Counted from the stretch's first letter, positions 1 to 7,017 are shown. The stretch: DNA of 25,442 nt from Desulfobacteraceae bacterium (GCA_030615565.1 JAUWZC010000006.1:1-25442); one strand, 5' to 3'. A program made the numbers and translations. Notes: generated from the sequence alone by a model not told the origin.

Positions 1-198
1 AGCAGTTGGAGCCTCATACTTGATTACGGTATTGCGGAGCGCTTTTAAGGCTTCAGAAGGATCTTCAGAATATGGTATGATTTTTAAGACTGGTTTACCA
101 CGATCAGTTATGATTAATGCCTTCCCTTTTTGTTGCACCTCTCTAAAATACTTCAATGCATTGGGCTTGAATTTTGATTTGGATATAACCTCCTCCAT
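1..198 (-). CDS. Phd/YefM-type antitoxin, C-terminus cut by window edge
   Basis: Translating the minus strand from the ATG at 198-196 gives 66 residues beginning MEEVISKSKFKPNALKYF and continuing through TDRGKPVLKIIPY. The 'ITDRGKPVLKI' strand is the hallmark of the Phd/YefM fold, in which an N-terminal DNA-binding domain represses the operon and the C-terminal tail neutralises a toxin. An AGGAG ribosome site lies about 8 bases before the ATG. The frame stays open to base 1, so the C-terminus and any Doc, RelE or PIN partner lie outside the window. Family assignment is fairly sure; the toxin type cannot be told. Confidence 0.8.
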   Translation of the reverse strand, partial: MEEVISKSKFKPNALKYFREVQQKGKALIITDRGKPVLKIIPYSEDPSEALKALRNTVIKYEAPTA

Positions 199-558
199 AT
201 TAAAACTCCTTATCTTTAGACAAGCCCGCCCTGGCGCGATGTAAGAAGTTTCGTTTAAGTATTGTTATTAACTATTAAATAACTGCTTCAGTCAACGAAC
301 TCCTTTACCCAGGTCTGGGCCAGGGATAGACCTGCCCGCCATGCGAGCCCGCAAGGCGAGGCGGGCGGGCAGGATGTTCAGGCCTTCGACAGGCGGCACG
401 ACGCGAGCTCGCCGACACGTCTCAGGCCCCGAGACATGTCGACGAGCTCATGTCGAGTCGCTTAGTCGAGGGGATATAAAAAATATAAAAAAGCTTGGCT
501 ATCCTGTACAAGAGAACTTCAGCTGCGGTTAAGTTCATTATATAGGACATCCCACTTT

Positions 559-786
559 GGACGCAGACCCGCCTGCCGGATGGCGGGCAGGTTAACGCAG
601 AATTTTTGGATTAATAAATAAAAAATTATTATCTGCATTTATCTGCCCGCCCTGGTGCGACATGAATTAAGTATTATATTGTCGCTATAATAATTCCGAA
701 GCGTAGGCTATAGAATTAAGTCCTTGATTACCAGGTCTGGGCCAGGGCGAATACCTGCCCGACGGCTGGCAGGCGGGTCTGCGTCC
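559..786. repeat. Inverted-repeat element with 19-bp perfect arms
   Basis: Bases 559-577 (GGACGCAGACCCGCCTGCC) are the exact reverse complement of 768-786. The 228-bp unit also contains internal GC-rich hairpins and an AT-rich centre. There is no coding capacity, consistent with a small non-autonomous palindromic element. Confidence 0.6.
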
Positions 787-873
787 TAAGTTCAATTCAC
801 AGAAAATTGAAATGACATGGTCATGATACCATAGTCACTTAAAAAGTCAATGAAAAATCAAGGGAATGATTAG

Positions 874-982
874 CTTTTTACCGCCGCCCTTTAATGCCCC
901 ACCCGGGAGGGTGGGGATGGAGGCGGCTAATGAATTATTTCCTTTTTTCAAGCCCCGCCCGGAAGGGCGGGGTCGTTGACTT
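874..982. repeat. 109-bp repeat, left copy of a distant inverted pair
   Basis: The reverse complement of this stretch matches 7201-7308 at roughly 85-90% by eye. Both contain two internal hairpins, one with CACCCGGGAGGGTG and one with CCCCGCCCGGAAGGGCGGGG. The two copies face each other across about 6.2 kb and differ mainly in the AT-rich linker. No protein is encoded. Confidence 0.8.
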
Positions 983-1292
983 TCCTTTCGCCTTTAGCTT
1001 TATGTTTTCAGTAGTTGCCTAGAAACACTCAATGTAGTTGAAAGGTTTTAATATAAGAATAAAAATGAACTACCTCGCAGCCCCGCTCAGCTCCGACAAG
1101 CGACAAGGTATCAAAACCAAACAATGTAACGCAGCAAGCTGCGGGGAATTAACCCTTGTCCGCCTATATTTGGCGGATTAAAACAGTGCCTCGGCAGTCA
1201 ACTGACCTGGGGATTGTGTAGAATTGTGTTAGCTGGTTAGAGTACTTGAGAAGAATGGATCTAAAATTGAGAAAGGGAAAGGATCTGTAAAA

Positions 1293-1535
1293 TTATCGTT
1301 GAGATGCTTCAAGGATTGTCAAACCCACCAATAGATCGTCTCTATAATCAATAATTATCCTATCATCTCGCATTTCACTACATGTTGATTTTGGTTTTTC
1401 TTCAAAGTGAAGATATAGTACATCAGCTTCTTTATCGTAATCCAGCCACATTTTCGTCTTTGGCAATTTTATGAAGTTCGTTATTGCTCTAAGCAAGTAA
1501 TCGATGCTTCTTTCTTCTAAGTGTTCTGTGACCAT
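1293..1535 (-). CDS. DUF2283 family protein
   Basis: An 80-residue protein. The core from residue 29 (MWLDYDKEADVLYLHFEEKP, then DDRIIIDYRDD and LVGLTILEAS) is the compact DUF2283 fold: a beta strand carrying 'YD..aDvLYl.f', then 'i.D.d..g.ivGitIl.aS'. The first 28 residues (ending NFIKLPKTK) form the short helical leader often seen in this family, so the ATG at 1535 is kept. Function is unknown; members commonly sit near TA loci, as here. It lies 75 bases downstream of the PIN toxin on the same strand and could be read through from it. Confidence 0.75.
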   Translation of the reverse strand: MVTEHLEERSIDYLLRAITNFIKLPKTKMWLDYDKEADVLYLHFEEKPKSTCSEMRDDRIIIDYRDDLLVGLTILEASQR

Positions 1536-1610
1536 ATAATCATCTTTCTGTTATACTTTTCCGCAAGCGATATTCAGTATCCAGTAACAAGCATCCAGCA
1601 CCAATTCTGA

Positions 1611-2033
1611 TCAGTCTGCCAATTTCAAACTTGCAAGGAAAGAATCCGGGCTCATAACAGGAATATCTGATTTTTTATAATCTTTAATATTTCTTGTTAT
1701 GATGAAGTCAGCGTTGACTTGTTTTGCTGCTGCATACTGGACGGCGTCTTCAAAGTCTTTGAAGTCTGGCTTGAGAGCCAATAATAGGGTGGATTTATCG
1801 ACTGGTGCAATCTTGAAAACAGACAGTAAATCCCTTACGCATTCCTCAGCAAATTTCTTGTCCTTTACCTTCCTTATGAGATAGAAAAGGGTCGTGATTG
1901 CATGGGATGCCAAGTAGGCTCGGATATGTTTATTTTCAACTTTCGCCCATAGATTTGCTGCTGGAGCAAAAAAGGGTTCTCTTCTGGCAAGAACATCCAA
2001 AATGACATCTATATCAATAAGTATGCTTTTCAC
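1611..2033 (-). CDS. PIN-domain ribonuclease toxin (VapC-like)
   Basis: A 140-residue single PIN domain. The N-terminus MKSILIDIDVILDVLARR carries the first metal-binding aspartate (D7) of the usual 'vlIDtNvilD' motif, with D in place of the common N. Further acidic residues occur in 'DFEDAVQYAAA' and in 'ITRNIKDYKKSDIPVMSPDSFL', the usual third and fourth PIN positions. PIN toxins are Mg2+-dependent RNases held inactive by their antitoxin. Its ATG overlaps the end of the upstream antitoxin by 4 bases, typical of a translationally coupled TA pair. It appears complete, with its own stop close to the PIN C-terminal motif. Confidence 0.85.
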   Translation of the reverse strand: MKSILIDIDVILDVLARREPFFAPAANLWAKVENKHIRAYLASHAITTLFYLIRKVKDKKFAEECVRDLLSVFKIAPVDKSTLLLALKPDFKDFEDAVQYAAAKQVNADFIITRNIKDYKKSDIPVMSPDSFLASLKLAD

Positions 2034-2266
2034 AGGTACTTGTTTTTGATATGGCTGTGATAGTCATGTATCAGGGCTCCTTCTTTTTCTAAAATCCCGG
2101 CCAGTTTTTTTAAGACGGGAGGCATTTTATTGGGTAGTTGTTTCGATTTTGTAAGTAATATGAAAAAAGTTGAAACAACGTGAGAAACGGATAAGCCATG
2201 AGCTTCTGCCCATTCCTTAGCAGCTTTAATAGTTTCGTCTTTTACACTTAATGTGAGTTTTCCCAT
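2030..2266 (-). CDS. Antitoxin of the PIN toxin (DUF6364-like)
   Basis: A 78-residue protein starting MGKLTLSVKDETIKAAKEWA. The 'kltLsvd.e.i..Ak.yA...g.SlS.lv...f' pattern is a ribbon-helix-helix-like antitoxin of the DUF6364 type: a short strand pairs in the dimer to bind DNA, followed by 'HGLSVSHVV' helix 2. The basic, hydrophobic C-terminus (LAGILEKEGALIHDYHSHIKNKYL) would wrap the toxin. It overlaps the PIN gene by 4 bases. A good minus-strand promoter lies at 2299-2327, so the pair probably autoregulates from there. Confidence 0.8.
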   Translation of the reverse strand: MGKLTLSVKDETIKAAKEWAEAHGLSVSHVVSTFFILLTKSKQLPNKMPPVLKKLAGILEKEGALIHDYHSHIKNKYL

Positions 2267-2298
2267 AGCATTAAACCTCTAAAGTTATACTTAATAAA

Positions 2299-2327
2299 AA
2301 AATAATTTATTACGTATTAAAAGTCAA
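2299..2327 (-). promoter_or_regulatory. Sigma-70 promoter of the antitoxin/PIN operon
   Basis: On the minus strand TTGACT (2327-2322), a 17-base spacer and TATTTT (2304-2299) stand 33 bases before the antitoxin ATG. The surrounding AT-rich stretch offers weaker -10 alternatives closer to the gene. Confidence 0.5.
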
Positions 2328-2443
2328 ATGATAAAGAGATATCAGCATTCAGCTTTCAGCTTTCTTTCGCTTTCTGCCTCAAACAAATAGGTCCTATAAT
2401 GTAACAATACTTCTTTCGAGCTATGAGCTATCAACTATGCCTG

Positions 2444-2491
2444 CCCCGTTAAATTTTTCGCAGAAAAAAAGCGGAGCGGATTTAACTGGGG
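2444..2491. repeat. CCCC-GTTAAAT / ATTTAAC-GGGG inverted repeat, copy A
   Basis: Left arm CCCCGTTAAAT and right arm ATTTAACTGGGG enclose a 25-base loop. The same arms with different loops occur at 4347-4379 and 6682-6717. The rest of 2270-2620 contains no supported gene. Confidence 0.65.
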
Positions 2492-2621
2492 AGCTAATTT
2501 TCCTTTGGCCTTTAGCATTTTACCTAATGACCGGCCTGCCAAGCCCATACGCTATTGGCAAAGCATTTCTTAAACAATTCACTGCTTCAAATGAGGTAAT
2601 CCTTTATACTCCAGTAAGTCC

Positions 2622-2650
2622 TTGACAAATATTACGCTGAAAACTACATT
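2622..2650 (+). promoter_or_regulatory. Sigma-70 promoter for the ParE antitoxin gene
   Basis: TTGACA (2622-2627), a 17-base spacer and TACATT (2645-2650) give a near-consensus promoter. It leaves a leader of roughly 100 bases before the ATG at 2755. Confidence 0.5.
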
Positions 2651-2754
2651 GTTAACTGTCGTATGTAATGATCACTTAAACTTAAATATCGACTATTTAA
2701 AACCTACCTTACATATAACTGTGTTAGCCGACAATTTACAAACAGGAGGTGTAC

Positions 2755-2958
2755 ATGAATATAGCTAAGGAAGAAGTTCGGAGAATGCTTGACCAAATTC
2801 CGGATGATGCATCATTTGAAGATATCCAGTACCACATCTACGTTTGTCAAAAGATCGAACGCGGGCTGAGAGATATTGAAGAAGGGCGCATTATTAGTCA
2901 AAAAGATATTGAGCGCCGGATGTCCACATGGCTCGAAAGGGAAAATGGACCGAAATAG
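2755..2958 (+). CDS. ParE-type toxin antitoxin
   Basis: A 67-residue protein. The run 'LDQIPDDASFEDIQYHIYV' followed by 'IERGLRDIEEGRIISQKDIERRM' is the standard antitoxin found in front of RelE/ParE toxins: an N-terminal helix pair, then a charged segment that covers the toxin. The ATG at 2755 is preferred over the GTG at 2749, because AGGAGG at 2744-2749 is then spaced 5 bases away and does not overlap the start. The gene overlaps the ParE remnant by 31 bases, the normal arrangement. Its partner is broken, so this is now an orphan antitoxin unless it acts on a toxin elsewhere. Confidence 0.75.
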   Translation: MNIAKEEVRRMLDQIPDDASFEDIQYHIYVCQKIERGLRDIEEGRIISQKDIERRMSTWLERENGPK

Positions 2959-3155
2959 CTTGGAGTGATCTTGTAGAGGTTTTTGAATACATTGCCAAGG
3001 ATTCTCACTGCTATGCAGCGGGGTTTGTTAGCGAGGTGCGCGATGCAGCTCTCTATTTATCCTATAGAATTACACTTTCTAAAGCGCCAACCACTTTCGC
3101 AAGGAATCTCCCAGGCTTTCAGTATCAGGACCAGATAGTTTCCCAACTTTTTTAA
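2928..3155 (+). pseudogene. Truncated ParE/RelE toxin
   Basis: The N-terminus is a clear ParE: 'KWTEIAWSDLVEVFEYIAKD' followed by 'SHCYAAGFVSEVRDAALYLS'. Homology stops near base 3065 (residue about 46 of a normal 95-100). From about 3066 onward the frame reads the antisense strand of the neighbouring mazF, giving an unrelated tail of about 30 residues. The C-terminal half with the catalytic and basic residues (the usual 'R.vPE...R.l....yri.Y' part) is missing, so it should be inactive as an RNase or gyrase poison. The break point marks where the MazF module joined or where a deletion occurred. Confidence 0.8.
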
Positions 3156-3414
3156 CAATCAAGCTCCTGTTTACAGTATAAATTCCACGCTTAACTGCTG
3201 TGACCACATTGAGCCCTGCTCCTGTCGAGTCTGCCAGCACAAACTCACCCGATAAAAGGGAAACCGTTTTGCTTGTTAAAGGGACAACAAATACATCTTC
3301 AGAAGAATGTGGATCACTAACGACAACCGCAGGCCTGACCTTTGAATTTGACAAATCGGTAAATGGATAACGGACTAAAATCACATCATTTTTTGAGTAA
3401 CTGTGCGTATACAT
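3079..3414 (-). CDS. MazF/PemK-family endoribonuclease toxin
   Basis: A 111-residue protein with the MazF/PemK fold: 'KNDVILVRYPFTDLSNSKVRPAVVVSD' (the loop after strand 1 and the RPA/VVVS core), then 'VFVVPLTSK' and the late 'VTAVKRGIYTVNRSLIVKKVGKLS'. The family cleaves single-stranded mRNA at short motifs. The ATG at 3414 has an AGAGGA site just upstream and overlaps the antitoxin by 29 bases, so the pair is coupled. Its stop abuts the truncation point of the ParE remnant on the other strand. Confidence 0.85.
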   Translation of the reverse strand: MYTHSYSKNDVILVRYPFTDLSNSKVRPAVVVSDPHSSEDVFVVPLTSKTVSLLSGEFVLADSTGAGLNVVTAVKRGIYTVNRSLIVKKVGKLSGPDTESLGDSLRKWLAL

Positions 3415-3592
3415 TATCCTCTGTGTTATTCCAGATTTTATCCAGAGATATCTGGCTTGTATTTTGCCAAAACTCCAATTCGTCTTTGTTAGTTAACAAG
3501 GTAACCAAAACCTTTGTCCCTTCACGAATGTCCACTTTTTCCAAAAGCTCAATTTTCTTGTCTCGGACAATTGCCCATAGGGTACTTAACAT
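3386..3592 (-). CDS. Antitoxin partner of the MazF toxin
   Basis: A 68-residue protein starting MLSTLWAIVRDKKIELLEKV with 'DIREGTKVLVTLL'. The N-terminal half is a small swapped-hairpin (AbrB/DUF104-like) DNA-binding domain, 'v.Vr.GkIel.e.vdlpeGtkV.V'. The acidic C-terminus 'SQISLDKIWNNTEDNVYAQLL' is typical of antitoxins placed before MazF/PemK toxins. An AGGAG site stands 9 bases before the ATG, and a strong promoter lies at 3633-3661. Confidence 0.75.
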   Translation of the reverse strand: MLSTLWAIVRDKKIELLEKVDIREGTKVLVTLLTNKDELEFWQNTSQISLDKIWNNTEDNVYAQLLKK

Positions 3593-3632
3593 CTTTTTTA
3601 ATCTCCTGTACTTTTATAATAATTATTTTTTA

Positions 3633-3661
3633 ATTCTATAGCTCTGTTTCTATTATGTCAA
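3633..3661 (-). promoter_or_regulatory. Sigma-70 promoter of the 3079-3592 TA operon
   Basis: On the minus strand TTGACA (3661-3656), a 17-base spacer and TAGAAT (3638-3633) form a near-consensus promoter about 40 bases before the antitoxin ATG. Confidence 0.6.
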
Positions 3662-4216
3662 TCCTATAAATCCTATCCTATAAATCCCTGTCCCAGAACT
3701 GGTCTCTTGTGTTAATGATAAGGGACTGTTTCCTAAGTGCTTCGATTCGCAAATACTATAACTTATTCTAATGAGTATAATCTTTGCGGTTACTCACTCA
3801 GCACTTAGTCCCGCCCTCGGCCATGAGCTCGGGCCGAATGGAGTAAATAAATACGTCATCGAATTTATGAATCGAGGGACTAAGCAATGAACCCAGGTCT
3901 TGAGTTCAAAATGTGGTTAGTCTCGCCTCCCGATCCCGTCTCGGTCTCGGGACGGGGAGGGTGGGCCTGTCTGAAATTCTTAGCAGTATCTAGTTTCCAG
4001 TTTCTAGTTTCTAGTTTCAAGTTTCAATTATCAAGTATTTCTTTTCCACAAAGTAGTAAAAAATTACACATTTTTTAGCATATTATTACATACTCCCTTC
4101 ACTCCTCTCCCATAGCCTTCCATTCATGCCAAAATTGTGAAGATAATGATTACCTAACTCATTGATATTTCTATAAAAATATTTTTATATTTTTTGCCCC
4201 CCTATTCCCTCCAACT
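3662..4216. other. Intergenic region with simple repeats and hairpins
   Basis: No supported gene. It contains a tandem 'ATCCTATAAATC' pair (3660-3690), a CCCTCGGCCATGAGCTCGGG hairpin (about 3813-3832), a GC-rich palindrome around 3925-3962 and a run of AGTTTCTAGTTTC units (about 3990-4025). An A/T tract at 4170-4195 sits just upstream of the sigma-54 promoter. Confidence 0.6.
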
Positions 4217-4232
4217 TGGCACACCCATTGCT
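4217..4232 (+). promoter_or_regulatory. Sigma-54 (-24/-12) promoter of the PEP-CTERM gene
   Basis: TGGCAC at 4217-4222 and TTGCT at 4228-4232 match the RpoN consensus TGGCAC-N5-TTGCW exactly, with the invariant GG and GC ten bases apart. Transcription should begin near 4243, giving a leader of about 175 bases. RpoN promoters need an AAA+ activator. In Zoogloea and relatives the PrsK/PrsR system with RpoN is known to drive PEP-CTERM genes, which fits the next gene. Confidence 0.75.
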
Positions 4233-4259
4233 CCAGTAAATAATCGTAATGATATGTTC

Positions 4260-4400
4260 AATCGATTTAACTATTTAACAAATCAACTACTCAACCATTT
4301 AACGAAAAGTAAAGGAGGTGATTAAAAAAACCATTTATCTAATCAACCCCAGTTAAATCAAGTAAGTCATTTAACGGGGCAAGTCATTTAACAATTTAAC
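4260..4400 (+). repeat. ATTTAAC-repeat leader with a GTTAAAT/ATTTAAC hairpin
   Basis: The leader of the PEP-CTERM gene contains ATTTAAC six times, including a direct repeat of AAGTCATTTAAC at 4364-4375 and 4381-4392. An inverted repeat spans 4347-4379 (CCCCAGTTAAAT / ATTTAACGGGG, copy B of a family also at 2444 and 6682). The hairpin ends 39 bases before the ATG and could affect translation or mRNA stability; that is inference. Confidence 0.6.
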
Positions 4401-4418
4401 TAAAAATTAGGAGGCATT

Positions 4419-5090
4419 ATGTTAAAAAAGTTACCAAAAATTTTAGTATTTTTATGTGCAATGTTATTGTTTTTTGGGGTTGCTGGGATTGCCACCGCCA
4501 CTCCATTTACATTTCTTACGGGAGAGTCAATTATTGACACCAGTGGTACAGGAGATCCAGGATTAGAGATGTGGGCAACTGTGTATAGTACAGCGAACAA
4601 CTTAGAGTTTACGTTAGCAGAAGGGATGTCTACAACTTTCCTTTTTGCCCAGGTAGGAACCTATGAGACTGCGGTCCTAGATGATGACTTAATTCCTGGC
4701 GATATTACTGCTAATCTTGGTTTTGATATCCCTGCTTTGGAAGCAACAATTGGGGGAACCTCTGTTGGATATATAGACGATGAAGTAATTGAATTTACAT
4801 GTATCTTTGATTACTGGCAGGGGTGGAACCTGACTTGGGAACCTGAAAAGACGTACAGTTTTGGTAATGGTGGTGTGTTTACCGTTGATTTGACCGATGC
4901 GAGTTTTGTAATTGGGCATTCGTTTGGACCTGACGGCGAACTCGGTGATGCCTATGCAAATGTTTATGCTACCGTCACTTTGGACAAAGCACCTTCTCCC
5001 ACCCCTGAACCAGCTACTATGCTTTTGTTTGGCGCTGGTCTAATTGGCCTGACTGTGCTTGGACGGAAGAAGTTCTTTAAACGAGGATAA
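4419..5090 (+). CDS. PEP-CTERM sorting-domain exported protein
   Basis: A 223-residue protein. A signal peptide (KK, hydrophobic residues 8-24, cleavage likely after ATA near 27) leads into a beta-rich, Gly/Asp-rich region with no recognised fold. The C-terminus has PTPEPATM (about 194-201), a short hydrophobic helix and a basic end RKKFFKRG: a canonical PEP-CTERM signal. Such proteins are exported, recognised at Pro-Glu-Pro and cleaved by an exosortase (EpsH/XrtA family), usually in organisms making exopolysaccharide and biofilm or floc matrix. The ATG has a strong TTAGGAGG site 5 bases away. A sigma-54 promoter and a clean terminator make it a single-gene unit. The exosortase is not in this window. 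Confidence 0.9.
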   Translation: MLKKLPKILVFLCAMLLFFGVAGIATATPFTFLTGESIIDTSGTGDPGLEMWATVYSTANNLEFTLAEGMSTTFLFAQVGTYETAVLDDDLIPGDITANLGFDIPALEATIGGTSVGYIDDEVIEFTCIFDYWQGWNLTWEPEKTYSFGNGGVFTVDLTDASFVIGHSFGPDGELGDAYANVYATVTLDKAPSPTPEPATMLLFGAGLIGLTVLGRKKFFKRG

Positions 5091-5095
5091 TGGAA

Positions 5096-5146
5096 AAAGG
5101 AGAAAGGGCAGGTGTGAAGCCTTACCCTTTCTCCTTTATATTTTCT
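5096..5146 (+). terminator. Rho-independent terminator after the PEP-CTERM gene
   Basis: A 13-bp perfect stem (AAAGGAGAAAGGG at 5096-5108 with its complement at 5125-5137) has a 16-base loop and is followed by ATATTTTCT. It begins 6 bases after the stop codon. Confidence 0.85.
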
Positions 5147-5395
5147 ATACAACAATATTCCATTATTCCAATATTCCTAACTAGAGTCCTTTCCCATGAC
5201 TGCAACTCTAAAACACTTCATGAATCCTCTTCATATTTACTGTAGGCTGAGGAACATCGCCATGGCAAAGGGTCCGGCCGGTTTTTTGTGTCGAATCTAC
5301 GAGCGGGCAATATTTAGGTATTTAGGGAATAGCTAATTAAGGTTGCGTTAAACGGTTGAGGTTACGCAGCTCGCATCGGGAGTCGTAGAACGGTT

Positions 5396-5845
5396 GTGGA
5401 TAAGGATAAAAAGCCAATAAAGAATTTTCAGGATTTAGATGTGTATCAAGGCTCCTATAAAGCAATGCTTTCAGTGTTCAAGCATATTTTGCCGAAACTG
5501 CCAAAGGAAGAGGAATATGATTTAAAAGATCAACTTCGCCGTTCAGCCAAAGCTATTCCAAGATTAATAGCTGAAGGACACTCTAAAAGGCACCAAAAGA
5601 AAGGGTTTCAAAAATACCTTGACGATGCAATGGCAGAATCAAATGAAACCATAGTTTCTATAAGCCAGGCTAAAGATATTTATCCAGGCTATGTTAACAT
5701 TGATGTATGTAACAAACTGATTGATATGTATGATAAAGCGAGTCGCCAATTATATAATTTATCGCTTGCTTGGACTAAATTCGGCCAGCGCAAGGAAAAA
5801 CCCAACCGAGAAACGATAGACGAAACGAGCAGCGCAGCCGAATAA
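5396..5845 (+). CDS. Four-helix-bundle protein (23S rRNA intervening-sequence protein family)
   Basis: A 149-residue protein starting at a GTG. 'IKNFQDLDVYQGSYKAMLSVF' begins helix 1, 'DLKDQLRRSAKAIPRLIAEGH' is helix 2 with the family's 'ql.rAa.Si..niaEG', and 'FQKYLDDAMAESNETIVSIS' is helix 3 with the 'A.gSl.E' type pattern. These small dimer- or pentamer-forming proteins were first seen in rRNA intervening sequences and are common as free-standing genes of unknown role. The ribosome site is poor, and the 45 bases before the start are a repeat also found near 22622-22652, so the start is uncertain. The C-terminal 20 residues are polar and lie outside the bundle. Confidence 0.75.
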   Translation: MDKDKKPIKNFQDLDVYQGSYKAMLSVFKHILPKLPKEEEYDLKDQLRRSAKAIPRLIAEGHSKRHQKKGFQKYLDDAMAESNETIVSISQAKDIYPGYVNIDVCNKLIDMYDKASRQLYNLSLAWTKFGQRKEKPNRETIDETSSAAE

Positions 5846-5927
5846 CTAATGACAGATAAATTAAATCCTTATCTTGAGACACTATGTAGCTATCTATTAT
5901 GAGCTCTATTAGAAAACAGGAGTTAGA

Positions 5928-6656
5928 ATGATGATCCAGGAATTAGCTGAGAAACGGTCCGAATTCAGGTTTCCTGTTGTTGTCCCTGTTGAATATTTCA
6001 AGCCTGATGAATCAGGCATATCGAGTTATTCTTTAGATCTTAGTAAAAGCGGAACATTTATTTCCTCAGATGTTCCTCTAAGCATTGGAAGCAGATTTGA
6101 CATAAACCTTACTATCCCTTTTAATGACGAATCTTCCAAAATGTTCCGAAAGGAAGGAACAGTGATATGGGATAAGGTGCAGCCCTTTAAGAGCAAAAGA
6201 AATGGAATGGGCGTTCAGTTTATTGAACCTCTGCCAGAAAGCCTATTATTAAAGGCATTAGCTAATAACATTAAAAAATTAATAAAGGAAACTGAGTCAA
6301 AAAAAGCATTAGAGAAAAGGGTTGAGAAACTGGAGACAGAATTAGAGGAAATAAAAAGGTTGGCTGCTTTAGGCCGGTGCGTAGAAAAGATTCTTTTTGA
6401 CGTATCAAACCCGATATTGACACTATCTGGAACATTAGAAATTATTAAAACAAAAATGCTTAAACACAAAAAAATGCTTGAAGAGCATGATGAGATTAAT
6501 CAAGAAGAGTGTAAAAAGCATATCAAAGAGTTTAACGATTATTGTAAAAAGATTGATCAAATACTTAAGGATTACAAGATAATATCAGAATTGGCACATA
6601 TAGTAGGAAATGATAGAGAAACTCTTGAAAGAAGGCTCATGCAAAGATATCAGTAA
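5928..6656 (+). CDS. PilZ-domain protein fused to a degenerate histidine-kinase dimerisation domain
   Basis: A 242-residue protein. Residues 8-105 form a PilZ domain with the c-di-GMP motifs RSEFR (R10...R14) and DLSKSG (37-42) and the strand 'GMGVQFIEP'. Residues 110-147 are a charged coiled coil. Residues 145-230 resemble a HisKA/DHp helical hairpin: 'LAALGRCVEKILFDVSNPIL' aligns with 'laalG.lvAgvAHEINNPL', but F replaces the phospho-accepting His and D replaces the following Glu. No ATPase domain follows. It is probably a cytoplasmic c-di-GMP effector that uses the helical part to dimerise or dock on a kinase. AGGAG lies 6 bases before the start. Confidence 0.75.
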   Translation: MMIQELAEKRSEFRFPVVVPVEYFKPDESGISSYSLDLSKSGTFISSDVPLSIGSRFDINLTIPFNDESSKMFRKEGTVIWDKVQPFKSKRNGMGVQFIEPLPESLLLKALANNIKKLIKETESKKALEKRVEKLETELEEIKRLAALGRCVEKILFDVSNPILTLSGTLEIIKTKMLKHKKMLEEHDEINQEECKKHIKEFNDYCKKIDQILKDYKIISELAHIVGNDRETLERRLMQRYQ

Positions 6657-6666
6657 GGGTTGATCG

Positions 6667-6752
6667 GCCCAGTGAAATACGCCCCAGTTAAATAAAACTA
6701 AACAACATTTAACGGGGTAAACTTTGCTATTGCTTACGCAAATTTCACGGGC
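6667..6752. repeat. Nested inverted repeats, copy C of the GTTAAAT family
   Basis: The inner hairpin at 6682-6717 has arms CCCCAGTTAAAT and ATTTAACGGGG. An outer pair of the same design encloses it: CCCAGTGAAAT (6668-6678) and ATTTCACGGG (6742-6751). A TCCCGATAAAATCGGGA palindrome follows at 6759-6775. It sits directly after the PilZ gene and could end its transcript, although no T-run is present. Confidence 0.65.
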
Positions 6753-6970
6753 TAAATTTCCCGATAAAATCGGGATTTAGGCCTGCCCGCCGGATGTCAG
6801 GCGGGGTTAATTTCCTTTCGTTAATCTTGGTCGTATAATTTTGCAGACCTGCCAGCATGTATTTTACCGAATAAGATCCCACCCCAAAAACGTCTCAACT
6901 ATTAATTAATCAAAAGCTCCTAAAGTGGCCTAAACAAGAGACTAACTCTTTTTATGAAGATATATTCTAT

Positions 6971-7017
6971 AAAGTGGTAAATAATTACATAAAAAATGGT
7001 AAATATTTTACCACTTT
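6971..7017. repeat. AT-rich inverted repeat upstream of the giant surface gene
   Basis: AAAGTGGTAAA (6971-6981) pairs with TTTACCACTTT (7007-7017), and a third GGTAAA lies in the loop. It stands about 320 bases before the 7340 start in gene-free AT-rich DNA and may be an operator or UTR hairpin. The rest of 6780-7200 shows no gene. Confidence 0.45.

Larger units (their letters stand above)
199..1292. other. Gene-free, repeat-rich intergenic region
   Basis: About 1.1 kb with no convincing gene. Open frames here read through GC-rich palindromes and lack ribosome sites. It holds stacked CCTGCCCGCC/GGCGGGCAGG hairpins (about 330-375, 565-595, 750-785), a GTCGACGAGCTC-type palindromic patch (380-470), the 19-bp inverted pair 559-577/768-786 and the 109-bp repeat at 874-982. 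Around 1130 is a GCAGCAAGCTGCGGGG hairpin. The stretch looks like an accumulation zone for small inverted-repeat elements. Confidence 0.7.

Noticed and set aside
341..532. Short open frame in GC-rich repeats
   Set aside because: It translates stacked palindromes (RARKARRAGR-type composition), has no ribosome site and resembles no protein family.
4311..4359. Strong ribosome-site-like AAAGGAGGTGATT in the PEP-CTERM leader
   Set aside because: The only start nearby is a GTG inside the site itself, giving 12 codons with no usable spacing. No leader peptide can be supported.
5230..5300. Possible c-di-GMP (GEMM) riboswitch near GGCAAAGGGTCCGGCCGG
   Set aside because: Only a fragment resembles the GEMM core. 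I could not pair a full two-helix aptamer, the first conserved half is missing, and the PilZ gene lies over 600 bases away behind another gene.
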